A DNA stretch of 64,000 nucleotides from positions 27,629,944-27,693,943 of the forward strand of contig CM020502.1 in NCBI GenBank assembly GCA_009823395.1, read 5' to 3'. A program made the translations under genes and the position numbers. The notes beneath the pieces are model-generated. The model saw nothing but the letters and a program-made list of their open reading frames with translations, was not told the origin of the DNA and did not search any database. This DNA comes from Thamnaconus septentrionalis (taxonomy: Eukaryota > Chordata > Actinopteri > Tetraodontiformes > Monacanthidae). Within the stretch, counting starts at the first letter, position 1. The number at the start of each line of letters is the position of its first letter. This document shows, one piece after another, positions 45,357-56,719 of this stretch.

Positions 45357-46416
45357 GGCAAGAGGACCAATGAAACGCTGCGGTTTCCCCGGGAGCGAGA
45401 GGCGGGAACGAGAAGAACGGCGATTTACAGGAGAGGAAAAATAAAAATAAAAGTTTTTTTTGGACACTGGCGGCTCGCCAAACCGTGGCAGGAAGTCATT
45501 TCAAGGAGGATGAAGCCGGAGATTTAGGAGGAGGAGCTAGCGCCACGCTAGCGCATTTAGATACTTTATCGCCTCAGATGCTCTGGGCATCAACTCTTCC
45601 CTCCAGAAAAGTCGGAACAGGGAAAAAAAAAGCATCTGGGCTGCAATTTAAAAACTGTGTGGAAGGAAAACATTTTTAAAAAGCCACAAGAAACATTTTC
45701 CCTTCCGTTGACAACGATCCCAGACGTTTGTCAACGTCTGGCATTGCAACACTGCCGCAAACACATTTTAGCATTAAGCTTAGGAAGACACATTCAAACA
45801 AAAAAGCTTGTCCACTTGTTCTCTATTGCATTGCTTATTTATTCACCTTATCTTATGTTTAAAAAAAGAATAAGCTCAAATGACAAGTGGGGAGCAAAGT
45901 GCAATTACTTCAGAGGACGCTGTTTATTTTCAACACCGACTAAATTGTTGGCTGTCACCGCCGTAATAGAAGCCGGCCTCTTCTGGAAAATGCAACAAAA
46001 ACCAATAGACGATTAGCTCCATGCTGGCTTGTGGACCAATCAGCTGCAGAAAACAAAAAAAAAACAAAATTTTGTTTTCTGCAACCAATAACGAGAGGGA
46101 AAACCCGCCACCTCTAGTTGCGTCTGATTGGCCCGTGCTCTGTTGCCGTTGATCCACTGAAGATTCAACTCAATCAGAAGCAATGTGATCAAGGCTAGCG
46201 CTCGCTACCTCTAAAGGCGCTAGCTGGCGCCTGTGCTCGCTAACGTTGGCGCTTGCTAATGCTAAAGATGTGCCACCCGCACTTATTAGTTCCTGAAAAC
46301 AGCAAAACAACTTTTTGCAACTGTTTCTGAAATTACTTTTTTTTCCCTTTTTCGTCCCACTTCCTCGTCGCTGGAATGGAAGCTGGTTGGATGGAAGCCT
46401 CTCTCTCTCTATCTCT

Positions 46417-46809
46417 CGCAAAATAAAAGCAATATTTCTTAAATTTCAACAAAGGCGTTTCCATTGAATGGTGTGAAGCGCATGAGCCGTTAATTCTCGT
46501 CGGGATGAGATTTTATGAGAATTACGTCTGCTTTCGTTTGTTTATGTTTTTTTTTGCTGTCCAGAATGGTTGTCATATTTTTCTCTTTGATGACTTGTAA
46601 AAAATATTCTGTCTCCTCCTCCGTCCAAACATAACGCGTCATTTTCACTTGAAGTGAACTGGTCACGTGACCCCGTGCGTCACGTCCGCTGACGTGTAAA
46701 TCCGAAAAAGTGTTTCAATGACACTTTTGCGATATACCACTGTATGGATACGTCTGAAAAACCACCTCATGAGAGCATCAAAACCTTTTAGCCATATTTG
46801 AGAGGTTTT
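46417..46809 (+). repeat. Dispersed repeat of unknown family, copy 1
   Basis: This 393-bp segment, from CGCAAAATAAAAGC to TTTGAGAGGTTTTT, matches the reverse complement of 62726-63150 with scattered differences and small gaps. Shared blocks include CACTTTTGCGATATACC, GTCTGAAAAACCACCTCATG and TTCACTTGAAGTGAACTGGT. It has no coding capacity and is probably a non-autonomous DNA element. Confidence 0.85.
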
Positions 46810-46872
46810 TCCAAGTTTTTTTATTGCGTTTTTATTTAGTTTTGTGCAATTCTAGGCGTCATGGAAACGCAG

Positions 46873-46875
<3 letters not shown>

Positions 46876-46942
<67 letters not shown>

Positions 46943-46950
46943 TCTCTCTC
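46876..46950. repeat. (TC)n microsatellite
   Basis: TC units with a few TATC interruptions; a (GA)n run at 47049-47085 lies about 100 bp away in inverted relation. Confidence 0.95.
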
Positions 46951-47044
46951 GTCAGCCTCGGCTCGGCTCGATGCCTGTTCATAAATTGTCTTCGTTGTTT
47001 GCGCTCACACTTGATGAATTCATCAAAGAAACAAGAGAGTGATG

Positions 47045-47087
<43 letters not shown>

Positions 47088-47377
47088 GGTGACTGCGGCG
47101 GGAAAATCGCTGAGAAATTGTGCGTCCTCGCACAATTGCGCCGCGACGCAGCGAGTCTTTGTCTTCCAGTGGTGCGTGAAATGTGCATTTTGTCACACGT
47201 ATATCACTTCTCTTTCTTCTCCTGCTGTTAGCGACGCCATTAGCGATGCCATTAGCCACGCCGATGTTTGCCCACGATCGCGGCACTCACGACAAACACA
47301 AAAAGAAAGTACGCGCAGGTAGTCGCGCTACTATTGTGTGCGCGCGTGCGTTTTGTGGGGTCGCGCGTGCTGTGCAC

Positions 47378-47574
47378 CTTTGCTCTGTGGGGGGTTCTGG
47401 CTGCGGTCCCGGAGGATGTTGATCTGGTAGACGGCGCCGTACGGCTCAAACAGCTCCTTCAGCTCCTTCTCCGACCAGGAGCGTGGGATCTGACCCACAA
47501 ACATCTTGATGGCGTCCGGGTCGGGCTGGTCCGAGTGCTCCAGCGCTCCGTTCATCTTGCCGGCTGTGCCGTTG
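47378..47574 (-). CDS. celf2: celf2 coding exon W1 (start of RRM1)
   Basis: This 197-nt exon begins with the last base of a split codon after a poly-C/CACAG acceptor and reads [16 protein letters not shown] and on to NPPQSK, ending on the first base of a Gly codon. It holds an internal ATG ([10 protein letters not shown]) that is the start codon of some CELF2 isoforms; the frame stays open upstream of it, so longer N-termini are possible. RNP2 of RRM1 is KMFVGQ; RNP1 (KGCCFVTF) is split with the next exon at its Gly. The residues [18 protein letters not shown] identify CELF2 over CELF1. The donor is AAAG followed by gtgcac, with A instead of G at +5, a weaker than usual 5' splice site. The neighbouring introns are about 7.8 kb downstream and more than 16 kb upstream. 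Confidence 0.96.
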
Positions 47575-49019
47575 CTGTGGGGGGGGGAACAGAGGGCGGA
47601 GCGTTAGGAAGAGGAGGATCAGGAGAAGTTAAAAAACCAAAAACGACATAAAAACAGTCTGAGCAAGAAAATAATTTCAAGGTATTTGATCTTCACAGCA
47701 AGCAAACATCAGAAGTCCCGAATCAGCCAGCGAGCATTGCCGACCAATAGTGAAGGTTTGGTGGAGCGACGTTGCTGAATTAGCCCTCCCCCCGCCCCCA
47801 AACTCCAGCAGCAGCAGCAGCGCCAGTTGATGAGGTCAGTTGCAGACCCGACACCCCGAGTGCCAATTTATTCAAGCCAACACATTTTTTTTTTTTTTAA
47901 TGACAATTATTGTTGTAGTCAAGACGGCAACAACTTAGAGACGAGACATCATCAAGGCGATAGAGTATCGACATCGAGACAAGACCAAGACATTTGAGGT
48001 TGGTGACCAAGACAAGACCAGGACTTTATTTATCAAAGAAAAATCACAACAAAACAGAACAAAATGTCCAGTGTCCTTTTTTTAAAAATGAGGTTTGCTT
48101 CTAAATGGAACAGCGTCGTGTCGTTGTAGTGCCGGCTGAGTCTTGACAGGACTTGATCAAAAATCCTGAGTCAGCTACAACGCTCATGACAATGCATTTA
48201 TGATGGGGATTGGAAGCAGCAGTTTGTCCGTAGCGACTTTTGTTCCTTTGTTTTCTGGGGGGAAAAAAACCCAAAGGAACATTTGAGCTAAAATTTGGAG
48301 GAAAGAGTTTTTTTTTTTTTTATTGTTGCTTTCAGAGAGGACAATTAGCTTGACAAGTCGGAAAATTGCAAGATAGATTTTTTTTCATGGGTGTTGTTAA
48401 CAAATTTTCTGTGAGACTAAAAGCAGGACTAAAAAAACAAAACAACAACAATATGGCTGAAAAAGGAAAAGACCAAAAAGTGACTTTCTCCCGCTGAAAC
48501 ATCCGGTTGACGGTCGAAGACACAAAACACACAAATAAAATTCTCTCACTGGCCTCGGTGGACTGACACGTCTGTCTGTCTGTCTCTCCATACAGCCCCG
48601 ACCTGATACATCCGGCTGATGGACGCCGCTGACCTCTGACCCCTGACTGCGGATGTTTGACGGCAGCGGTGCCGGACCTATTGAGGATACCAGCAAATCC
48701 CCAGTGAGCCGAGCAGTGAGCTTCACACTATGGACGGCAGTCGGCGCCAGCGCTGGAAAGTCGTGAGTGAGGGATTAGCGGCGGTGGTGGCGGCCGACCT
48801 TCTGAGGGCCGCTGACGGGACGCAGACGCCGACACGCTGGAGATCGGCCGCGCGGCTACAATTTCCACATGTAGAGCCGCAGATCAAACAGCCGAGCCGC
48901 AACACTTATCTGAGAAAAACACACTCGGCCCGCTGCCGCGTCAACGTGTTCCGAATGCAAACTCCCAACCCAGGAGACTTTTTTTTAAAATTCCTTCCTG
49001 TCCCCATCCACTCTCTCGG

Positions 49020-49020
<1 letters not shown>

Positions 49021-49080
<60 letters not shown>
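49021..49080. repeat. (TC)n microsatellite
   Basis: About 30 TC units; an inverted (GA)n tract follows at 49228-49308. Confidence 0.95.
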
Positions 49081-49083
<3 letters not shown>

Positions 49084-49227
49084 CTGATTCCGGCAAACAG
49101 ACATGTGCAGCATCGGGGTTATTATTATTTTTTTTTTAAAGACAGATAGGAAAACCAGTTTAATGAAATAGAAGTCGACCTCCGCAGCATTTTCTTTTTT
49201 TTGTTAATGGCTTCACTTTGTCTTTTG

Positions 49228-49228
49228 T

Positions 49229-49308
<80 letters not shown>
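49228..49308. repeat. (GA)n microsatellite
   Basis: About 40 GA units. Confidence 0.95.
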
Positions 49309-49311
<3 letters not shown>

Positions 49312-49639
49312 ATCTGTAAGAGGTGGGAACAAAAACAAACAAAAAGCCAAAATCCCCCCTGAGCTTGGTTAGCCGACAACAGCGATAAAACCTGGCAAGA
49401 CTGAGGCGGGAGGAAGAGGAAGAGGAAGTAGAGGAAGAAGAAGAGGATGAGGAGGAAGAGGAGGAGCAGGAGGAGGAGGAGGAGGAGGAAGCATCCAGAC
49501 CTTTGGACGCGGGACATCCATCGTTTGCAGAGGGATCCGAGTCGCTCTGCAGAAACTCCCAGATCCTTCAGCGACTGGAAGGACATGACAATGGTGGCCG
49601 AACCCACCGCTAATACACTGCCAAGCGCTAATCCACTGC

Positions 49640-49757
49640 TAACCGCTAACCTGGAACGACTAACCTCCGTTAACTTCAGCTAACCTCCTGCTAACCTGGA
49701 GCTGCTAACCTCCTGCTAACCACCTGCTAACCACCTGCTAACCACCTGCTAACTCTG
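49640..49757. repeat. Degenerate GCTAACC-type minisatellite
   Basis: Recurring GCTAACCTCCT and GCTAACCACCT words of about 11 bp, the last four nearly identical. Confidence 0.85.
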
Positions 49758-49863
49758 CTTCCAGCTGTCTGATAAATGTCACAGAGGGCGTCGCCGCTCG
49801 CCAGAGGTGGCGTGGCGATGACTCGGCCCCCGTCGCCGGCGGCCAGAACGTCCGAGTGCGGCG

Positions 49864-49865
<2 letters not shown>

Positions 49866-49919
<54 letters not shown>
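49866..49919. repeat. (AC)27 microsatellite
   Basis: Uninterrupted AC units. Confidence 0.95.
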
Positions 49920-49922
<3 letters not shown>

Positions 49923-50048
49923 ATTGCAGACAATTGTGCATTGTCGGCTGTTGATGCGAGCGAGTGCAACAATGGGCCGGTGTCAGCATGGCCCCGCCCC
50001 CTTCAATGGACACTGTCCTACACTGTGACCTCCCCCCGCCTCCCTCTA

Positions 50049-50049
50049 C

Positions 50050-50111
<62 letters not shown>
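50049..50111. repeat. (AC)31 microsatellite
   Basis: Uninterrupted; an inverted (GT)n run follows at 50190-50221. Confidence 0.95.
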
Positions 50112-50113
<2 letters not shown>

Positions 50114-50191
50114 TCTTCACGTCTGGCTCCGCCCCCCTCCCTTCCTCCCAGTGGCTACGAATGGCAAGGTGTTAGTGCGAGTGGACACAGC

Positions 50192-50223
<32 letters not shown>

Positions 50224-50968
50224 AGGGCTGGGATTAAGTGTCTGAGTGGATCCACTCGTCTTTTTCTTTTTCTTCTTCTTCTTCTTCCTCTCAATCTGAG
50301 CCAATTGTTTGCCTTAATGGTTTAACTATTGCCTCCATCACTCCAGAGTCCCTGCAGCTCAGTGTGTGTGTGTGTGTGTGTGTGCGTGTGTGTGTTAGGA
50401 TTTATTTTAAAGATTTTTTTTTACAGCAGCTGCTAAACGCCATTCTCGCCGCCCCTGCATGTTCATGTACAGTAAAATAAACCGCGTCGCACCATAAAAA
50501 CCTTATGATGCTAATTTATTCACTCAATCATCATCACCGCCGCCGCCATTCCTTTCTTTCTGTCAACGCTCGCCGCTCCTCCCCAGAGCGCCACGGTCGT
50601 CGGGAAAAGGGAGCCAGCAGGAAACCACCAGGTCAACAAGGTCAAGTACTTTTATGATGTCATCATCACGCGCCACATGTCGGTCAAACTTCCCCACGGG
50701 CTGATTTGAAAATGCCTCAATTAAAGTAATAAATTAAGTAAGTAATTAAAAAAAAAAAAAAAAAAGGCTGACGCATAAGGCGTCAGCAGGGGGCGATGGT
50801 GGCGTGGCCTGGTTAGCACGTTAGCAACGTGCTAACTTCTTTCACGGCTGCCGGAGGAGGATACAGGAGAGCGGGGGCGAGCGAGGAAGGCAAGAGGGGC
50901 GAGAGCGGGAGAGAGAGAATGAGGAAGGATCCAGGTGCGGTGGGCTTATGGGTAGACACAGCTCAGCG

Positions 50969-51002
<34 letters not shown>

Positions 51003-51101
51003 GGTTGAGTCGACGCCCCCTGCTGTTTCGCCCTTCTGTTTCTGCTCTAAATCTCACACACACACACACCTGAGCGGGTTCGCCGAGAGGACGAGACATC
51101 G

Positions 51102-51102
51102 C

Positions 51103-51151
<49 letters not shown>
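51102..51151. repeat. (CA)n microsatellite
   Basis: CA run with one GC interruption; a shorter run lies at 51054-51070. Confidence 0.95.
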
Positions 51152-51153
<2 letters not shown>

Positions 51154-51910
51154 AGCATGTTAACAGTCCCACTGGGGGAGCGACCTTGTTGACAAGCAGA
51201 GTGAGAAGCATCAAGCCTCGGGGGTGGGGTGGGTGGGTGGGACAACTCAGGTCAGCAGTACACACACACACACACACACACTGGCGGACAGCGGTCGTCA
51301 CTTTCACACGATGTCTGCGAGCAGCGGGAGCTAAAAGGTCGTTCAAGAGCGACGCTGCCTGGAACCTCGACCTCCTGTGAGTCCTGTCAACCAATCAGGA
51401 CTCAAAACCTAACTGGACGCTGCGCAGAAATAAGATTAGCAAAGTGAGCTGCGCCGAAGCTAAAGAAAATAAATTAATTAATTAATAAATACAAATTAAC
51501 CAGCCCTTAATAAAATGTTGAATTTCTCAGTAAAATGATCAGCGGCCAAAATTTCACAGGACAAACACGAGTGACGGAGGGGAATACAAACAAAGTTTCA
51601 AGGAATAACAAAATAAAATAAAAAAAGTTCGGTGAGCAAGCCGAGCGTCTGCGCCGCCGTCCCTGCCGAAGGTTCTGCCTCTGAACTCTTTAATGAACAA
51701 GTCTCTTGGCTACAAAAGGGGAAACTTATTTGTGAAGAAAGGCAGGAAACTGCCGTCACCTCCGACCTCCTTCCCTCTAACATCCACTTCACCGAGTGAG
51801 TGGCAGGGGAGGTGAAGAACGAGCGAGGAGGTGGAGGAGGAGCCACTCAGAGCGGTGTTGAACTGCAGCTGAAGAAACATCAGCTCAAGTTGTTCTTTAC
51901 ATTTCTGCTG

Positions 51911-51928
51911 ATCTACCTATCCATCTAC

Positions 51929-51962
<34 letters not shown>

Positions 51963-52082
51963 GTCTGTCTGTCTGTCTGTCTATGTATCTATGTATCTAT
52001 CTATCTATCTATCTACCTATCTGTCTGTCTACCTGTCTATCTATCTATCTATCCATCCATCCATCCATCCATCCATCCATAT
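51911..52082. repeat. (CTAT)n/(CTGT)n/(CCAT)n tetranucleotide repeat
   Basis: About 170 bp of tetranucleotide units whose type changes in blocks along the tract. Confidence 0.95.
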
Positions 52083-52168
52083 GTATATATATATTTTTTT
52101 TTTCTTTCATATTCAACTGAATGTTAAAGTGAATGTTTCACACTCCCATCAGTGTCTATCCCACCTCC

Positions 52169-52187
52169 TCACCAGTAGGTGGCGACG
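52169..52187 (+). promoter_or_regulatory. CTCF-like motif
   Basis: TCACCAGTAGGTGGCGACG is a close match to the CTCF core. Binding is not shown. Confidence 0.4.
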
Positions 52188-53057
52188 GCCCGAGGCTACA
52201 CAGTGCAGAGCTACTCAGTCCGGAACGTTTTCCTCGACGTCCGTGCGCTACGTCCGCGCCGAGAAAACACTTTCCACCTGAATGACTGGGTCAAGGCTGT
52301 GTGGGTCACATGGGTTGGCGAGCCAATCAGATCGTACCACCGCTACCAGTGGTGCCAGTTGGTAAACGGCTCCTCAGTTTCCGAGCAGCAGGAGGAGGAG
52401 GAGCAGGGGCGGAATCAATGAAAGAGTGGCTAAAAAAAAAAAAAGATTCTTTTTTGCACTGAACCCTGCGTCGACCCCGCCTCCCTCTCTCCCTCCACCT
52501 GCCTCCTTCCTCTAAAGGGTCAAACCGTATAAAACGTCGCCTTGAAAACGTTCCGTACTTGGGCAAACGGCCGCAGATTAGCCACAATCGATCCCACGCC
52601 GTGCTTCTCCGCTGCCACGAGCGCAGTGTTTTTACAAAAATAGAAGAATGCGGAGAAAATTCTCATCAGAAAATCGAACGACCTCGGCTGACCTGGTTAG
52701 ACGGAGGCGCCGCAGGAAAAGGCTGCAAGGCCGCCCGCCAGGATCAATAGTGGGTGGGTGTGTTTTTTTATTTTTTTATTTTCCTCCTCCTCCTCTTCCT
52801 CCTAGTAGAGGAAGAGGAAGTGGAAGAAGAGGTTCGTTCGGTCAGGGAGTTCTCGGTTGGCTCAGCTGGGGACATGGACCGGGAGTGTTTCTGCAGAGGA
52901 GGTCAAGGTTTTTTTTTATATATATATATTTTCCACAGCGTGATGAAAAAAAAATTTTTTTGGCTCAACTTTCCAATTTTTTTTGAGGACCGTCCAATTT
53001 CTTGGAATTATCATCCAAAAATGAGACTTTCTAGCAAACCTCTCGGCTTGACCTGGA

Positions 53058-53058
<1 letters not shown>

Positions 53059-53098
<40 letters not shown>
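53059..53098. repeat. (GT)n microsatellite
   Basis: About 19 GT units. Confidence 0.95.
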
Positions 53099-53100
<2 letters not shown>

Positions 53101-53362
53101 GGGCGTGAGTTGGGGGGGTGGTGGCAGTGGTGGGGGTATTAGAACATCTTAAAGCCTCGACAGCCGATTGGTTGAAACCGGGGAGCAGTCGCAGCAAAAA
53201 AAAAAAAAAAACCTCCCTCCCTCCCCCCCCTCCCTAATCTTCTGCACACTTCTCCCTCTGGAACACCTCCCTCCCTCCCTCCCTCCTCCTCCTCTCTGCA
53301 TCCTGTTGCTATGACAACAGCGCAGTCGCAGGGGTGCGCAAGGTGAAGGCGAACCTACATGC

Positions 53363-53398
<36 letters not shown>

Positions 53399-54032
53399 AG
53401 CTGCTGGGTAAGCGTCTCTCTCTCCTTGGACGACGATCTCGACACCCGGGTCTCCGTCGCACCTCGGACTTTGTCCTCGCTACGTTTCAGTACGATGTGT
53501 ATTTTTTCTTTCTGTGCATCGACAACTTTTCAACTTTGCAACTTTTCGTTTTTGAAGCGTCGGTCCCGCCTGGCTTCACGTCGCCATCGAAAAAGTCGCC
53601 ATCCGATTGGTCGCTGCCCCGAGGTCCAACTAGATGTTGCGCAGGATTCAGAGCTCTTGCGGTTTGTTTTTTTCTACGTTTTCGGCCACAAACTTGCGAC
53701 TCCTGTCGCCGTGAGGCTCGCGAGACGAGGGGCATTTGCGTTTTGTCGTTTTCGATGGAGGGGGTTGGGCGCTAAGCTACGCTACTTTACCGTTAACAAA
53801 CGTTGGGGCAATCTGGCTTGAACTGGCTGGACACTGCAAACAATAATAATCATCCCATAGTCCTGGGAAAAAGAAAAAACCCCAAAACATCAAAGTATTT
53901 TTAGGGGTTATACACACATGGATTGCATCGGGTTGGTACCGCATCAACTCCACCAACCTGGATCTGGGACGCGGCTACAGTCCGAGTCCGGGGCTGTTTT
54001 TATCCCCCCATTGGAGGTGGTGTCTACGGTAA

Positions 54033-54033
<1 letters not shown>

Positions 54034-54071
<38 letters not shown>
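54034..54071. repeat. (CGC)n trinucleotide repeat
   Basis: About 12 uninterrupted GCC/CGC units. CGG-type repeats near promoters can be length-variable (established knowledge); no promoter is shown here. Confidence 0.95.
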
Positions 54072-55373
54072 CTCTCGGAACAATAAATCCCCCACCGGTG
54101 CGTTCACGCGCGTCAGCCGTGACACCGGGAAAGGGGGCGACTGAACACAAAGACCGCAGGGTAGCGAGCGAAAAGTGGCGTAAAAAGGGGTCGATGGGGG
54201 GTAGAGAGATGGAGACAGCGGGGGAGAGGAAGAGAGGAAGGGGGGGGGCAGTAGGGAAGGGATGAGGCGGTTGGTTGCCAGGGGACCAAAAAAAATAAAA
54301 AAATTTAACAATGTAAGTGTGAATGCACGTCTCCTCACACAGGTCAGCGCCAGGGCTGAACGACCTCCTCTTTTTTTTTCCTTCTTCTTTTTCTTTGCAG
54401 AGCCACTGTTTCCAGATCAAAACACGCATGTTGCTAAGGCCGGGAAACGCTGCTGACACTTTAATAAACTGCCAAGGCCGCGATCGGTACCGGGCGGTTT
54501 AAGGGTTCAGGGTCAAGGGGAAGCTGGGAGCAGGAAAAGGTGAAGCTGGGGCGCAGCGGAAGTGAGGCGGCATGACGGGCGGGCAAAGACGAAGAAGAAG
54601 AAGTAGGAGGAGGAGGTGGAGGAGGAGGAGGAGGGGGAGGAGGAGGAGGAGGAGGAGGAGTCCTTGTGCGAGTCGGGGACCAAGAAGTCAAATGGCGAGG
54701 AGCAACACATCTGTTGCCACCGGTTCTTTGTCCCCGGTTAAATTGCCCTGTTGCGGATGATTTCACCGTGGCTGTGCGCGAGTGCGGTTGACCTCTGGTG
54801 AACTCCGTGTACGAGGTATGAAACCTTTTTCAAAGTGTCTCCGCGTGGGACAAATGTGCGAAAGTGAACCGAGCCGCTCGGCAGTTCGCCCTCCAGCACC
54901 CCCCCCTCCTTTAAGGAGCGTCCCGGCCAATCAACTCCTGATGTACTGATGCTTCCCTGTTTTCTAACACTTCCTCCTCCTTTCCTGTGACATTAGGAAC
55001 CTCACGGAATCAGATTTTAATCCCCTCATCGCAAATGCAGCCAAAGATTTGTGGATTTTGTAGAAAGCTAACGTTGTTCAGGAGAGTCAGCCCGAACTCG
55101 CTCACATCGAGAGGACCTGATAATTTTTAATTAAGTGTCGGATCGATCAATAACCGCAGACGTCGTTGACTTGAACGGGGGCGTCCCCTGATAGTTTTGT
55201 GATGGGCCCAAAAATGGCATTCCAACAATAAAACGCAATGCCTCACTTGGGTGGTCCAAGTGAACATGCAAAGTTCAAACGTTCCAACTTTGATCAGGCA
55301 GAAGGTTGAGGACTTTAAAAAAAACAACACTTTAAATACTGCTTAGCCAACTGCCGACGTACTTCTGTCACAG

Positions 55374-56009
55374 TAGGGCTGTGCGGTGGACCGGTTCGTG
55401 CCGAAAACCGGTCTTTATTTTCGCTATGATATGAATTCTTCATATACTGCTATACCGGTGAATAGCCCAAACGACGTCCGGAACGTGCGCGGCGGGAAAG
55501 TGTTTTCAGCGGGGACCCATTTCACTGCTGCACACCAACAACACAGCGTGCGCGCAGGAAGGTTTTGAGCCGAGGATACACCGGCGAGAGCTCTGGAAGC
55601 GAAGCGCACGTTGTTGACCCAGAGAGGAACTGATGCCAAAAAGAGGAGCCGCGTCCGTGGTTTGGAAGTTGTTCGGCTTTAAAAGCTCGGACGCGGACCA
55701 AACAACTATCTTTTTGCAAATGCTGTCGAGCGGAAGTGGTAGCCGGCGGTGGTAACGCTAGCAATTTGCTTCGCCGCCTTAGCCGAAAACACGTTTTTAG
55801 AGTACCAGGAATGTAGTAAGCTAAGATCCGCACCCTCCACGTCCACAGCTCGATCTGCAAGCAGCAGTCAGACGTCCAATCAAGACGCGTTCGCTAAAGG
55901 GACTGCACAAGAGAAAATTCTCAAGCAACATAATTACCCGAAGTTGAAAACTATTTACTGTTCATTTGTTAAGATATTGTGTAGCTCAACTGAATGGAGG
56001 GTCAGTTGA
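55374..56009 (+). mobile_element. hAT transposon 5' fragment
   Basis: The terminus TAGGGCTGTGCGGTGGACCG is followed by CCGGTTCG and TACCGGTG words and then by a decayed BED-finger coding region (55631 onward). A possible right terminus, CGGTACAGCCCTTA at about 56303-56316, is too short to be sure of. The element looks like an internally deleted or 3'-truncated hAT copy. Confidence 0.6.
55631..56009 (+). pseudogene. Degenerate BED-finger N-terminus of a hAT transposase
   Basis: From ATG at 55631 the frame reads MPKRGAASVVWKLFGFKSSD and ADQTTIF, the start of a BED zinc finger as in ZBED/hAT transposases. The Cys pair then continues in another frame (CKCCRAEVVAGGGNASNLLR, RLSRKH), and LEYQECSKLRSAPSTSTARS continues in a third. 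Both shifts fall at runs of five T (near 55711 and 55794), as single-base additions. The reading ends at a stop at 56007-56009 with no catalytic domain. It is an inactive relic, not a host gene. Confidence 0.7.
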
Positions 56010-56688
56010 AAAGTCTTCAGGGAACAGGAATTTTCAATATTAGCAATGCGTGCAATGTTTGTTGGTCCACAAAAGAAAGAAAATATGTTTGATTCCTTTC
56101 CGAACCTAATACCAGTTGAAATACCTCATAGGATGTTGGATAAGAACGAGGGTTAACTGCACTGATTATGCAAACTATGTTCAATAAAACATGTTCTATT
56201 TTGACTGCAACCATTGTCATTCTAATTACTGCCACCCTGTTGGCAACCACACTTTGAAGGGGTCATGCTTTTCCCTATGGATGGACATGAAAAAAGCAAA
56301 CACGGTACAGCCCTTATGACAGTGAAGTGGGCCACTTAAAGCCAAACAACTGAACAGAGACAAGCACCAAAACAACTCAAGAGTGCGGTCCGATGTAGCG
56401 GCTCCAGGGTCCAACGAGAGGATCCCAAGTGGCCTGACGTAGCCGACAGCGGAGGGTCCAGAGGATTCATTTTTCCAAACCAAGTCTGCTGGTTGGTTTG
56501 AGTCGTCGGAGTGAGATCTCCATGACTCTCCGCCACTCGCACAAACCACGTAGCGAAGCAAGCCGAGTGGGACCAAGGACAAGGAACTCTTCGCTGCACC
56601 TCTCAGACAGAAAATCAACGACAGAACCGCAGCTCTCAGGAGTTCACCATCTGTCTTTGAAGGGGCATCTGTGTGGATTTCCACTTCT

Positions 56689-56719
<31 letters not shown>

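Larger units (their letters stand above)
39540..47377 (-). other. Intron W1-W2 (7.8 kb)
   Basis: This intron holds a GA tract by the acceptor (39549-39663), AC repeats at 41255-41306, 41566-41611, 42806-42864 and 44071-44131, a degenerate hexamer-like repeat at 41790-42255, (ACT)n at 44728-44762, (AT)n at 45190-45356, one copy of a dispersed repeat at 46417-46809 and (TC)n at 46876-46950. Two good CTCF-like motifs lie at 43157-43175 and 43723-43742. No gene was recognised. Confidence 0.75.
376..47574 (-). other. celf2: celf2 gene body, 11 internal coding exons (partial gene)
   Basis: CELF2 is a nuclear/cytoplasmic RNA-binding protein with two N-terminal RRMs, a divergent linker and a C-terminal RRM; the family binds UG-rich and CUG RNA and controls alternative splicing, translation and mRNA decay. 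Eleven minus-strand exons of 197, 83, 49, 135, 80, 162, 64, 135, 114/126, 180/198 and 144 nt join in one open frame of about 442 residues counted from the MNGAL methionine. Every split codon is restored correctly across the junctions. Residues such as [14 protein letters not shown] and [19 protein letters not shown] fit CELF2 rather than CELF1 (VPRTWSEKDLRELF, KEQKRMAQQ, from family knowledge). The last coding exon (rest of RRM3, about 40 residues) and the upstream first exon(s) are not in the window. An alternative reading as a second teleost celf2 copy cannot be excluded without synteny. Confidence 0.96.

Noticed and set aside
48730..49149. 139-residue plus-strand ORF starting MDGSRRQRWK
   Set aside because: It ends in a Ser/Leu run from (TC)n and shows no family resemblance.
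51911..52082. CRISPR-like regular repeats
   Set aside because: This is a tetranucleotide microsatellite without spacers, and the genome is eukaryotic.
56226..56684. 152-residue minus-strand ORF with mixed composition
   Set aside because: Not low complexity, but no domain, signal or splice context was recognised, and it lies just beyond a decayed hAT element. An ORF of this length occurs by chance in GC-rich DNA. A protein search would settle it.
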